NCBI GenBank assembly: GCA_023426575.1
Contig: JAFAAL010000021.1
Coordinates: forward strand, 18,283-82,282
DNA from: Bacillota bacterium
Lineage (GTDB): Bacteria > Bacillota > Clostridia > Saccharofermentanales > DTU023
Reading direction: 5' to 3'
DNA: 64,000 nt
The notes below the pieces were generated by a model that saw only the letters and a program-made list of their open reading frames with translations, did no database searches and had not been told where the DNA came from. Positions 8,393 through 17,591 of the stretch are shown piece after piece (position 1 is the first letter of the stretch; each line of letters begins with the position of its first letter). The position numbers were made by a program, and so were the translations under genes.

Positions 8393-9813
8393 GATTCCAG
8401 CCCTGAAGCTGAGAGATAGAGGGCAGGCGTGAAGAGATCCGCATGCCCTCTTTTTGGCTCGCCAAAGTAGAGAGAGGCGGCCCGGCGCTCGATGGCCACC
8501 TGGTAGGCGATGGCCTCCTCTTGGCGCTTGCAAAGCTCTGAGAAACGACTGGCGACGGGCAGGCCAAACTGCCTCTTGCTGCGCCTCAGATAGCTCTTGC
8601 CTCGCTTGTTATAGGCGAGGACCTCTGTCCAAGCGGGGGCTCTGTAGGCTGTGTAGGAGGCTGCTTTCAAATTGAGCAGCAGAGAGGTCAGAGCTCTTTG
8701 GACCCTGCTTCTGGGGAAGGCGCGCTCAGAGAGGGCTGAGACGAGAATCTCCGTGAGATAAGGACTGCGCTCCAAATCGCTCAAGATGAGCTGCTGGGCC
8801 CGCTGGGCCAAGCCGTTCTGCCAATCGCGCAGTGATTCGAGCTCATGCGGCGTGCTGCGGACAAGTAAGTCGAGGTAGGCCTCGCCGTAGTCCTCTAGAA
8901 AGTGGAGTTCTGGCGCGTCCAGGAGAGCGGCCAGGCTCGGAATGGGAACTTGCCGTCGCAATCTCTCAATGGCCTGGATCGAAAAGTCAGCGCGGCCTCT
9001 AAGTTCGCGGAGAACTTGGCGGATGGCCGAGGCGGACGCCGCGGAATCCCCACTGGCTCTGCAGATGAGAGAACTTTCGCTCTCGCCAATGCGCTGCGTG
9101 GCGAAAATATGTCTGGGCAGAGAGCGCAGCGTCTCAGGCGATTGGACGGCTGTCAGTAGAAGCGCTCGCAGATAGGTGAGAGCCAAGATCTGGTTGGGCG
9201 AGCGCAGTGTCTCCTTGAGATCTGGCTTCTCGAGGACCTGGGCGAGGGCGAGGACGCGCGCCTCAGGATAGGAGAGACCTTGAGCTAGCTGCTCCTTGAG
9301 CTCTCTCTTAAAGTTCTTGGCGGCCACTGACCAGCCTGAGTCAAAACTCTCTTTCAGACTTGGCCAGAGGGTGAGAGCTGCGTCGAGGTATCTCTCCTCA
9401 GCACTGTCTCCGGCCAATTCGACGGCACAGGCCAGTTCTAAGTCTTCGAGCGCGCTCGCTGACTCGAGCCCAAAAGCTAAAAGATCGATCTCGGGCAGGG
9501 CTGTGATCACGCCGATGGCCGCAGCGCCAAAGTCTTCGGCACTGGCTGTCGAGCACATGGTCGGCAATTTCAATACGAGGTCTGCCCCTGCCCGTATCGC
9601 GAGTTCAGCACGGGCGCGAGGGGGGATGAGTCCGGGGATGCCGCGTTGGCAAAAGTAAGAGGAGAGGATGACAATCAGGGGAGCGTCGGGCGGTAGCTGG
9701 CTCCGTATCATTGCAAGTTGGGCCGCATGACCAAGATGTAGGGGATTATATTCTGCGATGAGGGCAGCTGCGCGGATTGAAGGCAGTCCATGATTTTCGG
9801 CGACATTTTCCAT
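8389..9813 (-). CDS. tmcAL: tRNA(Met) cytidine acetate ligase TmcAL (YlbM family)
   Basis: A 474-residue nucleotidyltransferase-like enzyme that in B. subtilis uses acetate and ATP to make N4-acetylcytidine at the wobble position of elongator tRNA-Met. The diagnostic N-terminal motif AEYNPLHLGHAAQL, a variant of the HxGH nucleotidyltransferase signature, is at residues 19-32. The AGADLVLKLP segment follows at the expected distance. Length is slightly above the usual 400-420. The gene converges on tyrS with overlapping stops and starts 24 bases from the divergent gene at 9838. Confidence 0.88.
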   Translation of the reverse strand: MENVAENHGLPSIRAAALIAEYNPLHLGHAAQLAMIRSQLPPDAPLIVILSSYFCQRGIPGLIPPRARAELAIRAGADLVLKLPTMCSTASAEDFGAAAIGVITALPEIDLLAFGLESASALEDLELACAVELAGDSAEERYLDAALTLWPSLKESFDSGWSVAAKNFKRELKEQLAQGLSYPEARVLALAQVLEKPDLKETLRSPNQILALTYLRALLLTAVQSPETLRSLPRHIFATQRIGESESSLICRASGDSAASASAIRQVLRELRGRADFSIQAIERLRRQVPIPSLAALLDAPELHFLEDYGEAYLDLLVRSTPHELESLRDWQNGLAQRAQQLILSDLERSPYLTEILVSALSERAFPRSRVQRALTSLLLNLKAASYTAYRAPAWTEVLAYNKRGKSYLRRSKRQFGLPVASRFSELCKRQEEAIAYQVAIERRAASLYFGEPKRGHADLFTPALYLSASGLES

Positions 9814-9837
9814 GTGCGTAGTATATCATGGGAGGGT

Positions 9838-11157
9838 ATGAAAGCATTTTGGAACAAGCGTTTGCTCGTGCTCGTCGCAGTCCTCGTCCTCGTCGGACTC
9901 GCACTCTTCGCCTATTTCTTTGCGAGAGAGAAGGACTCTGCTGTGACCAGACCCCTGAGCTTGGATTTAAGACCCGATCGCTATAGTGCGCTCGCTGGTC
10001 GCGAGAGCCCTCAGTGGACACGCCTGCAGGAGTACTTCTGGCGTCATTACAAGGGAGAGTTGGGACAGGGAGATTTTCTCCTTCAATCCTGGCCCCTAGA
10101 GATCTGGGCGGATGCGGATGCTGAGCTCGTGGCGCGCCGTCAGACGGACATGCGTGATTTCATGTGGCAGGTCGATACGGCGGGAGAGAGCTTGACAGCG
10201 CTGGCCGAGGATCAGCTGGCCTATCTGGAATACTTGATTTGCCGTGGCCAGAAGCGTGCTTTTTTCCGACAGCTACGCACTTTTCAGAACTTCTTTCTCT
10301 GTCCTGCTGAAGAGGGCGCCGGCTTCTACCGGCAGTTGAGCTTTCATGGCCAAGAGGAGCTCCATGTCGAAGCAGAGATTGAGACTGTGTGGTCCAAGGG
10401 TCTGCAATATCTCAGAGTCTTGGCCCTGGCCGAGAGTCAGTGGCCCCGAGCTCAGACTCGTGAGGCCATCGCGGCTCAGTTTCAGCAGCTCGAGGGAGCG
10501 ATTAAAAATCTATCACCCAGTGTAAAGATTGTCTCAGGGGAGATTGTCTATCCACTGGTTGGGAGCGCGGAGCCTTTTCCTGAGGGGGATGAGCCCCAGC
10601 GCGAAGAAGCGGTCCTAGCCATCGCCGATTTAGACCTCTTTGCCTTGCGCGCTCTCACTGAGCTCGACCTCATCTCAAAAGATCTCTATGAGAAATATCT
10701 TGCCATCGTTGTCGGCAGTGCTCGGGGAGGGGGCTTTTTTGCAGCTTATTATGCACCGGAGACAGCGAGCTACGTGCTGGGAAGCCGGGCTTTCTTGCTG
10801 CGCAGCGAGACGAGCTTGACGATCCTCAGTCATCTCTTGGAAGTGGCAGATCCGCAACACGAGGATGATGTTCAGCAGTGGTTTCTCCGCTTCTATGCGC
10901 GTGGCACTCTGGCCTCGAGCTATCACCTGGTGACGGGGGAGGGCATGGGGGAGCCTGAGCCAGTGGCGCTGGCGCGACTGGGACGCCTCGCTGCGCTCCA
11001 GGAGCAGTTATCACTCCATGCGGACATCGGCCAGCAATTGGCGGCCCTCGGGCAAGCTCCTCCTTATCAAAATTCAGGAGCTCCCGTCTATCTGGCGCCA
11101 GACGGACGGAGGCTGATCTCGAGGCCCCAGCTCGAGATGCTTCTTGCTGGTTATTGA
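9838..11157 (+). CDS. Unknown exported or membrane-anchored protein
   Basis: I do not recognise this 439-residue protein. Residues 7-29 form a strongly hydrophobic helix after a short basic N terminus (MKAFWNKR), which suggests a signal anchor with the rest outside the cell. The remainder is mostly helical with many aromatic and acidic residues and repeated helix pairs; an alpha/alpha-toroid fold like that of some glycoside hydrolases is possible but is inference only. I chose the ATG at 9838 because of the GGGAGGG site just upstream; an in-frame start at 9790 would lie inside tmcAL. The next promoter faces the same way, so this is probably a single-gene unit. Confidence 0.75.
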   Translation: MKAFWNKRLLVLVAVLVLVGLALFAYFFAREKDSAVTRPLSLDLRPDRYSALAGRESPQWTRLQEYFWRHYKGELGQGDFLLQSWPLEIWADADAELVARRQTDMRDFMWQVDTAGESLTALAEDQLAYLEYLICRGQKRAFFRQLRTFQNFFLCPAEEGAGFYRQLSFHGQEELHVEAEIETVWSKGLQYLRVLALAESQWPRAQTREAIAAQFQQLEGAIKNLSPSVKIVSGEIVYPLVGSAEPFPEGDEPQREEAVLAIADLDLFALRALTELDLISKDLYEKYLAIVVGSARGGGFFAAYYAPETASYVLGSRAFLLRSETSLTILSHLLEVADPQHEDDVQQWFLRFYARGTLASSYHLVTGEGMGEPEPVALARLGRLAALQEQLSLHADIGQQLAALGQAPPYQNSGAPVYLAPDGRRLISRPQLEMLLAGY

Positions 11158-11192
11158 GACCAAAAAGTGGGTTTGAACTCTCTGATTTCGAT

Positions 11193-11221
11193 TTGAAACT
11201 CAGCCCTGCATAACCTATACT
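11193..11221 (+). promoter_or_regulatory. Sigma-A-type promoter of pta-ackA
   Basis: TTGAAA at 11193-11198 and TATACT at 11216-11221 are separated by exactly 17 bases, about 37 bases upstream of the pta start codon. This is a good consensus housekeeping promoter. No hairpin that would act as a terminator for the preceding gene is obvious in the 100-base gap. Confidence 0.75.
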
Positions 11222-11257
11222 AGTAAAGCTAATAACCGCGTGAAATGAGGTGGCAGA

Positions 11258-12259
11258 ATGAGCTTTATCACAAACATTATCCGTAGGGCCCAGGCCGACA
11301 AGAAGAGCATTATCTTGCCCGAGAGTGCAGACCGCAGAGTTCTCGAGGCTGCTGCGAGGGCCCAGGCCGAGCAGGTCGTCCAGGTCATCTTGATCGGTTC
11401 CAAGCAGGCGATCACTGAGGCCCATCCCGATTTGGACTTTACAGCTGTCGCCTTTCACGATCCCGCGACAGACCCCAAGTTCGAAGAGCGCGTCGCGCGC
11501 CTGGTCGAACTGAGACAGCACAAGGGCATGACCGCCGAGAAGGCGCGTGAGGTCCTCAAGGACTACACGACTTATGGCATGATGCTCGTGGATTCTGGAG
11601 AGGCCGATGGACTCGTGGCGGGAGCTGTCAATTCGACAGCAGATACGCTGCGTCCAGCCCTGCAAATTCTCAAGACGAAGCCAGGGACAAAATTGGTCTC
11701 CGCCTTCTTCATGATGATTGTGCCGGACTGTCAACATGGCGCCCAGGGCACCTTCCTCTTTGCCGACTCTGGCCTCAACGAGGATCCCGACGCCGAGGCT
11801 CTCTCGGAAATCGCCCTCTCTTCAGCGGAGTCTTTTAAATTGCTCGTCGGCGAGGAACCCGTGGTCGCGATGTGTTCTTATTCGAGCCACGGCTCAGCCA
11901 AGAGTCATCTGACGGAAAAGGTGGTCGAGGCCACGCGTCTCGCCCAAGCCAAGGCCCCAGAGCTGCGCCTCGACGGAGAACTGCAGGTGGACAGTGCTCT
12001 TGTCCCCGCCATCGCCAAGAAGAAGGCCCCTCATTCACAGGTCCAGGGTGATGCCAATATTCTCATCTTCCCCAATCTCGACTGTGGCAACATCGCTTAT
12101 AAGCTGACCCAGTACCTCGCCCGGGCCGAGGCCTATGGCCCTCTGCTCCAGGGCATCCGCCGTCCCGTCAATGACCTCTCACGCGGTTGTTCTGCCGATG
12201 ACATTTACGGCGTCATGGCCATCACTGCTGTCCAGGCTCAGGCCGACAGTTCGAAATAG
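11258..12259 (+). CDS. pta: Phosphate acetyltransferase
   Basis: A 333-residue enzyme that converts acetyl-CoA and phosphate to acetyl phosphate, the first step of ATP-yielding acetate formation. It has the compact single-domain form typical of Bacillota. Recognisable segments are ILPESADRRVLEAAARAQ at the N terminus, GLVAGAVNSTADTLRPALQ, the SYSSHGSAKS region and LIFPNLDCGNIAYKLTQYL near the C terminus. Phosphate butyryltransferase is a related alternative, but adjacency to ackA makes acetate the likely product. An own promoter lies upstream. Confidence 0.95.
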   Translation: MSFITNIIRRAQADKKSIILPESADRRVLEAAARAQAEQVVQVILIGSKQAITEAHPDLDFTAVAFHDPATDPKFEERVARLVELRQHKGMTAEKAREVLKDYTTYGMMLVDSGEADGLVAGAVNSTADTLRPALQILKTKPGTKLVSAFFMMIVPDCQHGAQGTFLFADSGLNEDPDAEALSEIALSSAESFKLLVGEEPVVAMCSYSSHGSAKSHLTEKVVEATRLAQAKAPELRLDGELQVDSALVPAIAKKKAPHSQVQGDANILIFPNLDCGNIAYKLTQYLARAEAYGPLLQGIRRPVNDLSRGCSADDIYGVMAITAVQAQADSSK

Positions 12260-12282
12260 TAGAGTAGAAGAAGGAGTTTCAT

Positions 12283-13494
12283 ATGTTAGTTCTCGTCATT
12301 AATGCAGGTTCATCGTCCCTGAAGTATCAGCTCTTGAACACCGAGGATGAGACGGTCCTCGCCAAGGGCCTCTGTGAGCGCATCGGCATTGCCGAACCGC
12401 GGATCAAGCACCAGCCGACAGGCAAGGATGCCTACGTCGAGCACGTCGACATGCCAGATCACAAGGCGGCCGTGCGCCACGTCCTCGCCTGTCTTACGGA
12501 TCCCGTGGTCGGCGTCATCAAAAATCTCGCGGAGATTCAGGCGGTCGGACATCGTGTGGTGCACGGCGGTGAGCACTTTGCCGATTCGGCCCTGATCACC
12601 GATTCCGTTAAAGAGGCCATAGTCAACTGCTATCCTCTGGCCCCTCTCCACAATCCTGCCAATATGACGGGAATTCTGGCTCTTGAAGAGGCCCTGCCCG
12701 GCGTGCCCCAGGTCGCCGTCTTCGACACGGCCTTCCATCAGACCATGCCTGAAGAGGCCTACTTCTATGCCATCCCCTATCGCTTTTACGAGCAGTACGG
12801 CATTCGTCGCTACGGCTTCCATGGCACCAGTCATAAATTTGTCGCGCGTAGGGCCTGTGAAATCTTGGGCCGACCCATCAACACGACCAATCTTGTCACC
12901 TGCCACCTCGGCAATGGCTCCTCGATCACGGCCGTTCAGGGCGGCAAGTCCATCGACACCTCTATGGGCCTGACGCCTCTCGCTGGCGTGCCCATGGGGA
13001 CGCGCTCGGGCGATATCGACCCAGCCATCGTGCCGATGTTGATGGAGAAGGAGAACCTCGGTATCAACGAGATCAACAATATTCTGAACAAGGAATCCGG
13101 TGTCTACGGCGTCTCGGGCGTCAGCTCAGACTTCCGCGATCTCGCGGAGGCCGCCAATCAGGGTGATCCCAAGGCTCAATTGGCCCTCGATCTCTTCGCC
13201 TACAGCGTCAAGAAGCTGATCGGTGCTTACACGGCGATCATGGGTGGACTGCATGCCGTCGTCTTTACCGCAGGTATTGGCGAGAATGATACCGAGGCCC
13301 GTGACAATATCTGCAAGGGTCTGACCCGGCTGGGCCTCATTCTCGACCGCGACTACAATGCGACCATCCGTGGCAAAGAGGCCATCATCTCGAGTGAGGA
13401 CTCCAAGATCAAGGTCCTCGTCGTACCGACAAATGAGGAGCTCGCCATCGCCCGGGATACGGCTGAGATTGCCGAGCACTACTTTAATCGTTAG
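12283..13494 (+). CDS. ackA: Acetate kinase
   Basis: A 403-residue member of the ASKHA fold that transfers phosphate from acetyl phosphate to ADP, completing the acetate pathway begun by pta. Family signatures are visible: VINAGSSSLKYQL at the N terminus, GHRVVHGGE, FHGTSHK, HLGNGSSI and FTAGIGEN. Length is typical. It is separated from pta by 23 bases with a GAAGGAG site and is followed within 12 bases by the DUF177 gene, so all three are probably one transcript. Confidence 0.97.
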   Translation: MLVLVINAGSSSLKYQLLNTEDETVLAKGLCERIGIAEPRIKHQPTGKDAYVEHVDMPDHKAAVRHVLACLTDPVVGVIKNLAEIQAVGHRVVHGGEHFADSALITDSVKEAIVNCYPLAPLHNPANMTGILALEEALPGVPQVAVFDTAFHQTMPEEAYFYAIPYRFYEQYGIRRYGFHGTSHKFVARRACEILGRPINTTNLVTCHLGNGSSITAVQGGKSIDTSMGLTPLAGVPMGTRSGDIDPAIVPMLMEKENLGINEINNILNKESGVYGVSGVSSDFRDLAEAANQGDPKAQLALDLFAYSVKKLIGAYTAIMGGLHAVVFTAGIGENDTEARDNICKGLTRLGLILDRDYNATIRGKEAIISSEDSKIKVLVVPTNEELAIARDTAEIAEHYFNR

Positions 13495-13505
13495 AATGGG
13501 AGACT

Positions 13506-14015
13506 ATGAGCTCCGAGTACATCGATGTCAATGTCAAGATTCAATCGCTCTCCAGGAGTCAGGGGCGTCAGCTGAACCCCCTGACTCTCGAGACTTCTGG
13601 CCGCTACCACTACACTGAAGACGGGCAGTTTGAACTGCTCTGCCAAGCTGGAGGCAGTGACGATGGTGAGCTCGTGCTCAGAAGCTTTGCCGATGACGCC
13701 GTCTATATGGAGAGGAGTTCTGAGCGTGACTTCACTGTCTTCAAGGCAGGAGAGGGCAGTTTCTTCAAGTTCCCCGATGTCATTTCGGACTCTGGCCTCC
13801 AGATCGTCACGAGTCACTTGGATGTGCAGGCGCGACGGGACTCTCTAGATCTAGAGATCCGCTATGTCTACACTTTGCCCTTTGCGCCAGGTGTCAGCAC
13901 AGTCATGCGAATTCAGGCGCGGGCTGCCAGCCGCCAACTGGGCTATGGGGAGCAGTTTAGCCACCGCCAGATGCTCCAGGGTTTTGAGGTGGTTGACGGC
14001 AAGACATCATTTTGA
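13506..14015 (+). CDS. DUF177 (YceD family) protein preceding rpmF
   Basis: A 169-residue protein of the YceD/DUF177 family, whose gene sits upstream of rpmF in many bacteria and which has been linked in the literature to rRNA accumulation. The N-terminal strand-rich part shows LNPLTLETSGRYHYTEDG. The acidic middle and the C-terminal segment after LEIRYVYTLPFAPG are also typical; the CxxC often found in the C-terminal half is not seen here. The promoter of rpmF begins just after the stop codon. Confidence 0.75.
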   Translation: MSSEYIDVNVKIQSLSRSQGRQLNPLTLETSGRYHYTEDGQFELLCQAGGSDDGELVLRSFADDAVYMERSSERDFTVFKAGEGSFFKFPDVISDSGLQIVTSHLDVQARRDSLDLEIRYVYTLPFAPGVSTVMRIQARAASRQLGYGEQFSHRQMLQGFEVVDGKTSF

Positions 14016-14034
14016 AGACTTCGCTGATTTCGGC

Positions 14035-14063
14035 TTGACAGTTCTTTCTATATAGCTCATAAT
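14035..14063 (+). promoter_or_regulatory. Strong sigma-A-type promoter of rpmF
   Basis: A perfect TTGACA at 14035-14040 is followed after 17 bases by CATAAT at 14058-14063. Transcription should begin near 14070, giving a leader of about 58 bases before rpmF that contains the hairpin at 14074-14092. A dedicated strong promoter fits a ribosomal protein gene needed in large amounts. Confidence 0.8.
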
Positions 14064-14073
14064 ACCCGTTGCG

Positions 14074-14092
14074 TCTGGGCATTTTGCCCAGA
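14074..14092 (+). promoter_or_regulatory. Leader hairpin ahead of rpmF
   Basis: TCTGGGC at 14074-14080 pairs perfectly with GCCCAGA at 14086-14092 around the loop ATTTT, in the predicted 5-prime leader of rpmF. No T-run follows, so termination is unlikely. Its place next to the transcription start suggests transcript stabilisation or autoregulation by L32; neither can be decided from sequence. Confidence 0.5.
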
Positions 14093-14127
14093 TTCGTCAC
14101 CAAAAGATCACACAGGGAGGTAAAAAA

Positions 14128-14310
14128 ATGGCAGTTCCTAAGAGAAAATGGTCAAAACAGCGTTCGCGCAGCTTGCGTGCCAATTGGAAATTGAACGCAC
14201 CGAATCTGATTGAGTGCCCGCAATGCCACGAGCTGACCCTCTCCCATCATGTTTGCAAAGCTTGTGGACACTACGCTGGCAAAGAAGTAATCAAGATGGA
14301 CGAAGAGTAA
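14128..14310 (+). CDS. rpmF: 50S ribosomal protein L32
   Basis: A 60-residue ribosomal protein with the family start MAVPKRKWSKQRS and a zinc-ribbon built from two CxxC pairs, CPQC and CKAC. The C+ zinc-binding form is the one found in many Bacillota; zinc-independent paralogues lack these cysteines. A near-perfect GGGAGGT site precedes the ATG. The gene has its own promoter and is followed by an intrinsic terminator. Confidence 0.97.
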   Translation: MAVPKRKWSKQRSRSLRANWKLNAPNLIECPQCHELTLSHHVCKACGHYAGKEVIKMDEE

Positions 14311-14335
14311 GGTTTTTTGACAGATGGACGAGGAG

Positions 14336-14367
14336 GCAGCGAGATCAGCTTATTTCGCTGCTTTTTT
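14336..14367 (+). terminator. Intrinsic terminator after rpmF
   Basis: GCAGCGA at 14336-14342 pairs perfectly with TCGCTGC at 14355-14361, followed by six T residues. It lies between the rpmF stop and the ribosome-binding site of der, so it should end the rpmF transcript, while some read-through may feed der. Confidence 0.75.
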
Positions 14368-14388
14368 CATGGGCGAAAGGAGACAGAT

Positions 14389-15717
14389 ATGACACGTCAA
14401 AGAGTGGCCATCGTCGGCCGTGCCAATGTTGGTAAATCATCCCTATTTAATGCGCTGATCGGACGCCGTCAGGCCATTGTCGATGCCGTCCCCGGGGTCA
14501 CACGCGATCGCCTCTTTGCCCAGGCCGAATGGTATGGCAAGACCTTTGATCTGATTGATACCGGGGGCTTTGAACCGTTTATGCAAGAGGGCTACAAGCC
14601 GCTGATCCGGGAGCAGGCCGAACTTGCGATCGACGAGGCCGATGTCATCATCTTCGTCTGTGATGTCAAGGCTGGTGTCACGGCTGATGATAAGGAAATT
14701 GCCCAGCTCCTCCGCAAGGCGAACAAGCCCGTCGTCCTCGCCGTCAACAAGATGGAGAGGCCAGATGACGAGCTCTACTCCTTTTATGAGTTGGCGCTCG
14801 GCGAGATCTTCCCGATCTCAGCCCTCCATCGCCAGGGCCTGGCCGAGCTCATGACGGAGGTGCTCTCGCACTTGCCCGATACCGAGAGTGTCGAGGAGCT
14901 TGAGGGGATTCGTCTCGCCCTCATCGGCAAGCCAAATGTCGGCAAGTCGACACTCTTCAACTATCTGCTCGGCACGGAGCGGGCCATCGTCTCGGACGAG
15001 GCGGGAACGACCCGCGATGCTCTCAATGAGACTTTTGTCCATGAGGGGCAGGTCTACCGTCTGGTCGACACGGCGGGCCTGAGACGCAAGGCCAAGGTCG
15101 CAGACTCTGTCGAGAAGTATTCAGCCATGCGCTCTTCGGGGGCGGTCGAGGACTGCGATGTCGCGCTGATCCTCATTGACGCGACGGAAGGTGTCACAGA
15201 GCAGGATACCAAGGTGGCAGGTCTTGCCCACAATCTCGGCAAGGCCTCCCTCTTCCTGATCAACAAGGCCGACATCCTGGCGAGTACAGAGAAGAGGCGC
15301 CCAGATATCGAGCGCCAAATTCGTGAAAAGTTCGCCTTTATGCCCTATGCTCCCCATCTTTTTATTTCGGCTGAGACGGGTGAGAACATTTCTAAAATCT
15401 TTCCGATCATCCAGCGCATCTATGAGAACAATTGTCGGAGAATCTCGACAGGTCTCCTCAATGAAGTGCTCGGAGAGGCGATTTTAAGGCAGCCACCGCC
15501 TCAGGATAAGGGGCGCCAGCTGAAAATTTACTACGGCACACAGATTCAGATCCAGCCGCCGACCATACTCTTTTTCTGTAATAAAAAGGAGCTCTCACAC
15601 TTCTCCTATGAGCGCTTCTTGGAGAATCAACTCCGCCAGGCCTTTGACTTTGAGGGGACACCTCTCGTCATCAAGATGCGCGGCAAGCACGATCTCGGCA
15701 TGTTCAAGGAGGAATAG
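14389..15717 (+). CDS. der: Ribosome biogenesis GTPase Der (EngA)
   Basis: A 442-residue protein with two consecutive GTPase domains and a C-terminal KH-like domain, required for 50S subunit assembly. The first P-loop is GRANVGKSS and the second GKPNVGKST; each domain also has its DTGG/DTAG and NKxD-type motifs. I take the ATG at 14389 as start because AAAGGAG lies just upstream and the protein then begins MTRQRVAIVG; the longer frame from 14317 runs through the rpmF terminator. The stop codon is one base from the typA start, and typA's Shine-Dalgarno lies inside the end of der. Confidence 0.95.
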   Translation: MTRQRVAIVGRANVGKSSLFNALIGRRQAIVDAVPGVTRDRLFAQAEWYGKTFDLIDTGGFEPFMQEGYKPLIREQAELAIDEADVIIFVCDVKAGVTADDKEIAQLLRKANKPVVLAVNKMERPDDELYSFYELALGEIFPISALHRQGLAELMTEVLSHLPDTESVEELEGIRLALIGKPNVGKSTLFNYLLGTERAIVSDEAGTTRDALNETFVHEGQVYRLVDTAGLRRKAKVADSVEKYSAMRSSGAVEDCDVALILIDATEGVTEQDTKVAGLAHNLGKASLFLINKADILASTEKRRPDIERQIREKFAFMPYAPHLFISAETGENISKIFPIIQRIYENNCRRISTGLLNEVLGEAILRQPPPQDKGRQLKIYYGTQIQIQPPTILFFCNKKELSHFSYERFLENQLRQAFDFEGTPLVIKMRGKHDLGMFKEE

Positions 15718-15718
15718 G

Positions 15719-17551
15719 GTGCAGCCTGTCGAAAAAATTAGAAATCTGGCCATCATTGCCCATGTCGACCACGGCAAGACAACTCTGGTCGACAGTCTAC
15801 TGCGCTATGCGGGACTCTTCCGTGAGAATGAAGAGGTCCAATCGCAGGTTATGGATTCCAATGCCCTCGAGCGTGAGCGCGGCATCACCATCTTGGCCAA
15901 AAACACGGCGATTCACTATCGCGGCTACCAGATCAACATTGTCGACACGCCAGGCCATGCGGACTTTGGTGGAGAGGTCGAACGCGTCCTCAACATGGTC
16001 GATGGCGTCCTCCTCTTGGTCGATGCCTGGGAAGGCCCCATGCCTCAGACGCGCTTTGTCTTGAAAAAAGCCCTCGCTGCAGGCCTGAGACCCATTGTCA
16101 TGGTCAACAAAATTGATCGTCAATTGGCTCAGCCAGAGGCCGCCTATGATCAGGTGCTCGACCTCTTCATCGACCTGGGGGCGGAGAGCGAACAACTCGA
16201 TTTTCCAGTCATTTACGGCTCGGCAAAAAATGGCGAATTCTATCCCCACTATCCTCTCGTTGAGGCAGAACGGAGTGACGCCGGCCTCCTCCTCGACCTG
16301 ATGATTGACGCCCTGCCAGCCCCCTCTGTCAGCGTCGAGGGTCCCCTGCAGATGCTGGTGGCCAATATTGACTTTGATCCGTACCTCGGGCGCTTGGCCA
16401 TCGGGCGTATTCAGCGCGGCATTGTGACCAATGGGAGTCATCAGGCCATCCTGTCCCAGGACGGGCAGGAGCGCCACGGGCGAGTGGCCCGCCTCATGAC
16501 CTTTGATGGTCTGAAGCGCGATGAGGTGGAACGGGCTGGAGCGGGTGAGATCGTGATGATCGCAGGCCTCGGCGACATTGAGATCGGTGAGACAATCTGC
16601 GATCCCGACTGCCTCGAGGCGCTGCCCTTTCGCGCGATTGATGAGCCGACGATGGCGCTGACGATGATGGTCAACAATTCCCCCTTTGCAGGACGCGAAG
16701 GGACCTACCTGACCTCGCGTCAGATTCTTGCGCGTCTCGAGCGCGAACTGGAAAAGAATCCCGCCATGCAGATGAGTCCTGGTGAGAGTCGCGATCAATT
16801 TGTCCTCAAGGGGAGAGGGGAGCTACACTTCTCTATTCTCATTGAAGAGATGCGCCGCGAAGGCTATGAATTCCAACTCTCCCGACCTCAGATCCTCACG
16901 CGTGAGATCGACGGGGTCCTCTGTGAACCCGAAGAGATCGTCTATATCGACTGCCCAGAAGATAAGACTGGGATTGTGATTGAAAAGTTGTCACAGCGCA
17001 GGGCGGAACTTGAAAAGATGGAGAGCGGGCACGGAGGACAGATGCACCTAGAATTTCGCATTCCCTCGCGTTTTCTCTTTGCCTACCGCTCCGAATTTCT
17101 CTCTGATACGCGGGGTGAGGGAATCTTAAACTCCATGCTCGATCGCTATATTCCCGTCAAGGGACAGAGTCCTCGGCGCAATGTCCAGGTCCTCGTCGCC
17201 TCTGAGACGGGTCAGGCGACGGCCTATGCCCTGAGTCATGCCGAGGCCCGAGGACAGCTGATGATCAGTCCTGGAACAGCCGTTTATGAGGGGATGATCG
17301 TCGGGACGACGCAGCGTGGGGAGGATGTTGCGCTCAATGTCTGCAAGCAAAAGCAAAAGACGAACTTCCGAGCAGCAGGCGTCGACGATGCGCCAAACCT
17401 CAGTCCTCCGATTGAGATGAGTATTGAGAGGGCTCTGGAGTTTATCGCTGAAGATGAATTGATTGAAGTCACACCAGAGTCTCTCAGGCTGCGCAAGCGT
17501 ATCCTCAACGCAGGGGAGCGGATCAAAATTCAAAAAAAGGCTAAGATGTAG
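15719..17551 (+). CDS. typA: Translational GTPase TypA/BipA
   Basis: A 610-residue ribosome-binding GTPase related to EF-G and LepA, involved in 50S assembly and stress responses. G1 is AHVDHGKTT, G2 ERGITI, G3 DTPGHADFGGEVER and G4 NKID, followed by EF-G-like domains II, III and V and the BipA-specific C-terminal domain. The start is the GTG at 15719, six bases after a perfect AAGGAGG inside the last codons of der; an open frame from 15608 extends upstream but its extra 37 residues overlap der and look unrelated to the family. Confidence 0.95.
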   Translation: MQPVEKIRNLAIIAHVDHGKTTLVDSLLRYAGLFRENEEVQSQVMDSNALERERGITILAKNTAIHYRGYQINIVDTPGHADFGGEVERVLNMVDGVLLLVDAWEGPMPQTRFVLKKALAAGLRPIVMVNKIDRQLAQPEAAYDQVLDLFIDLGAESEQLDFPVIYGSAKNGEFYPHYPLVEAERSDAGLLLDLMIDALPAPSVSVEGPLQMLVANIDFDPYLGRLAIGRIQRGIVTNGSHQAILSQDGQERHGRVARLMTFDGLKRDEVERAGAGEIVMIAGLGDIEIGETICDPDCLEALPFRAIDEPTMALTMMVNNSPFAGREGTYLTSRQILARLERELEKNPAMQMSPGESRDQFVLKGRGELHFSILIEEMRREGYEFQLSRPQILTREIDGVLCEPEEIVYIDCPEDKTGIVIEKLSQRRAELEKMESGHGGQMHLEFRIPSRFLFAYRSEFLSDTRGEGILNSMLDRYIPVKGQSPRRNVQVLVASETGQATAYALSHAEARGQLMISPGTAVYEGMIVGTTQRGEDVALNVCKQKQKTNFRAAGVDDAPNLSPPIEMSIERALEFIAEDELIEVTPESLRLRKRILNAGERIKIQKKAKM

Positions 17552-17591
17552 TAAAATGCTCATCTAGGGAGTATGAAGGCTGGGAGGACGC

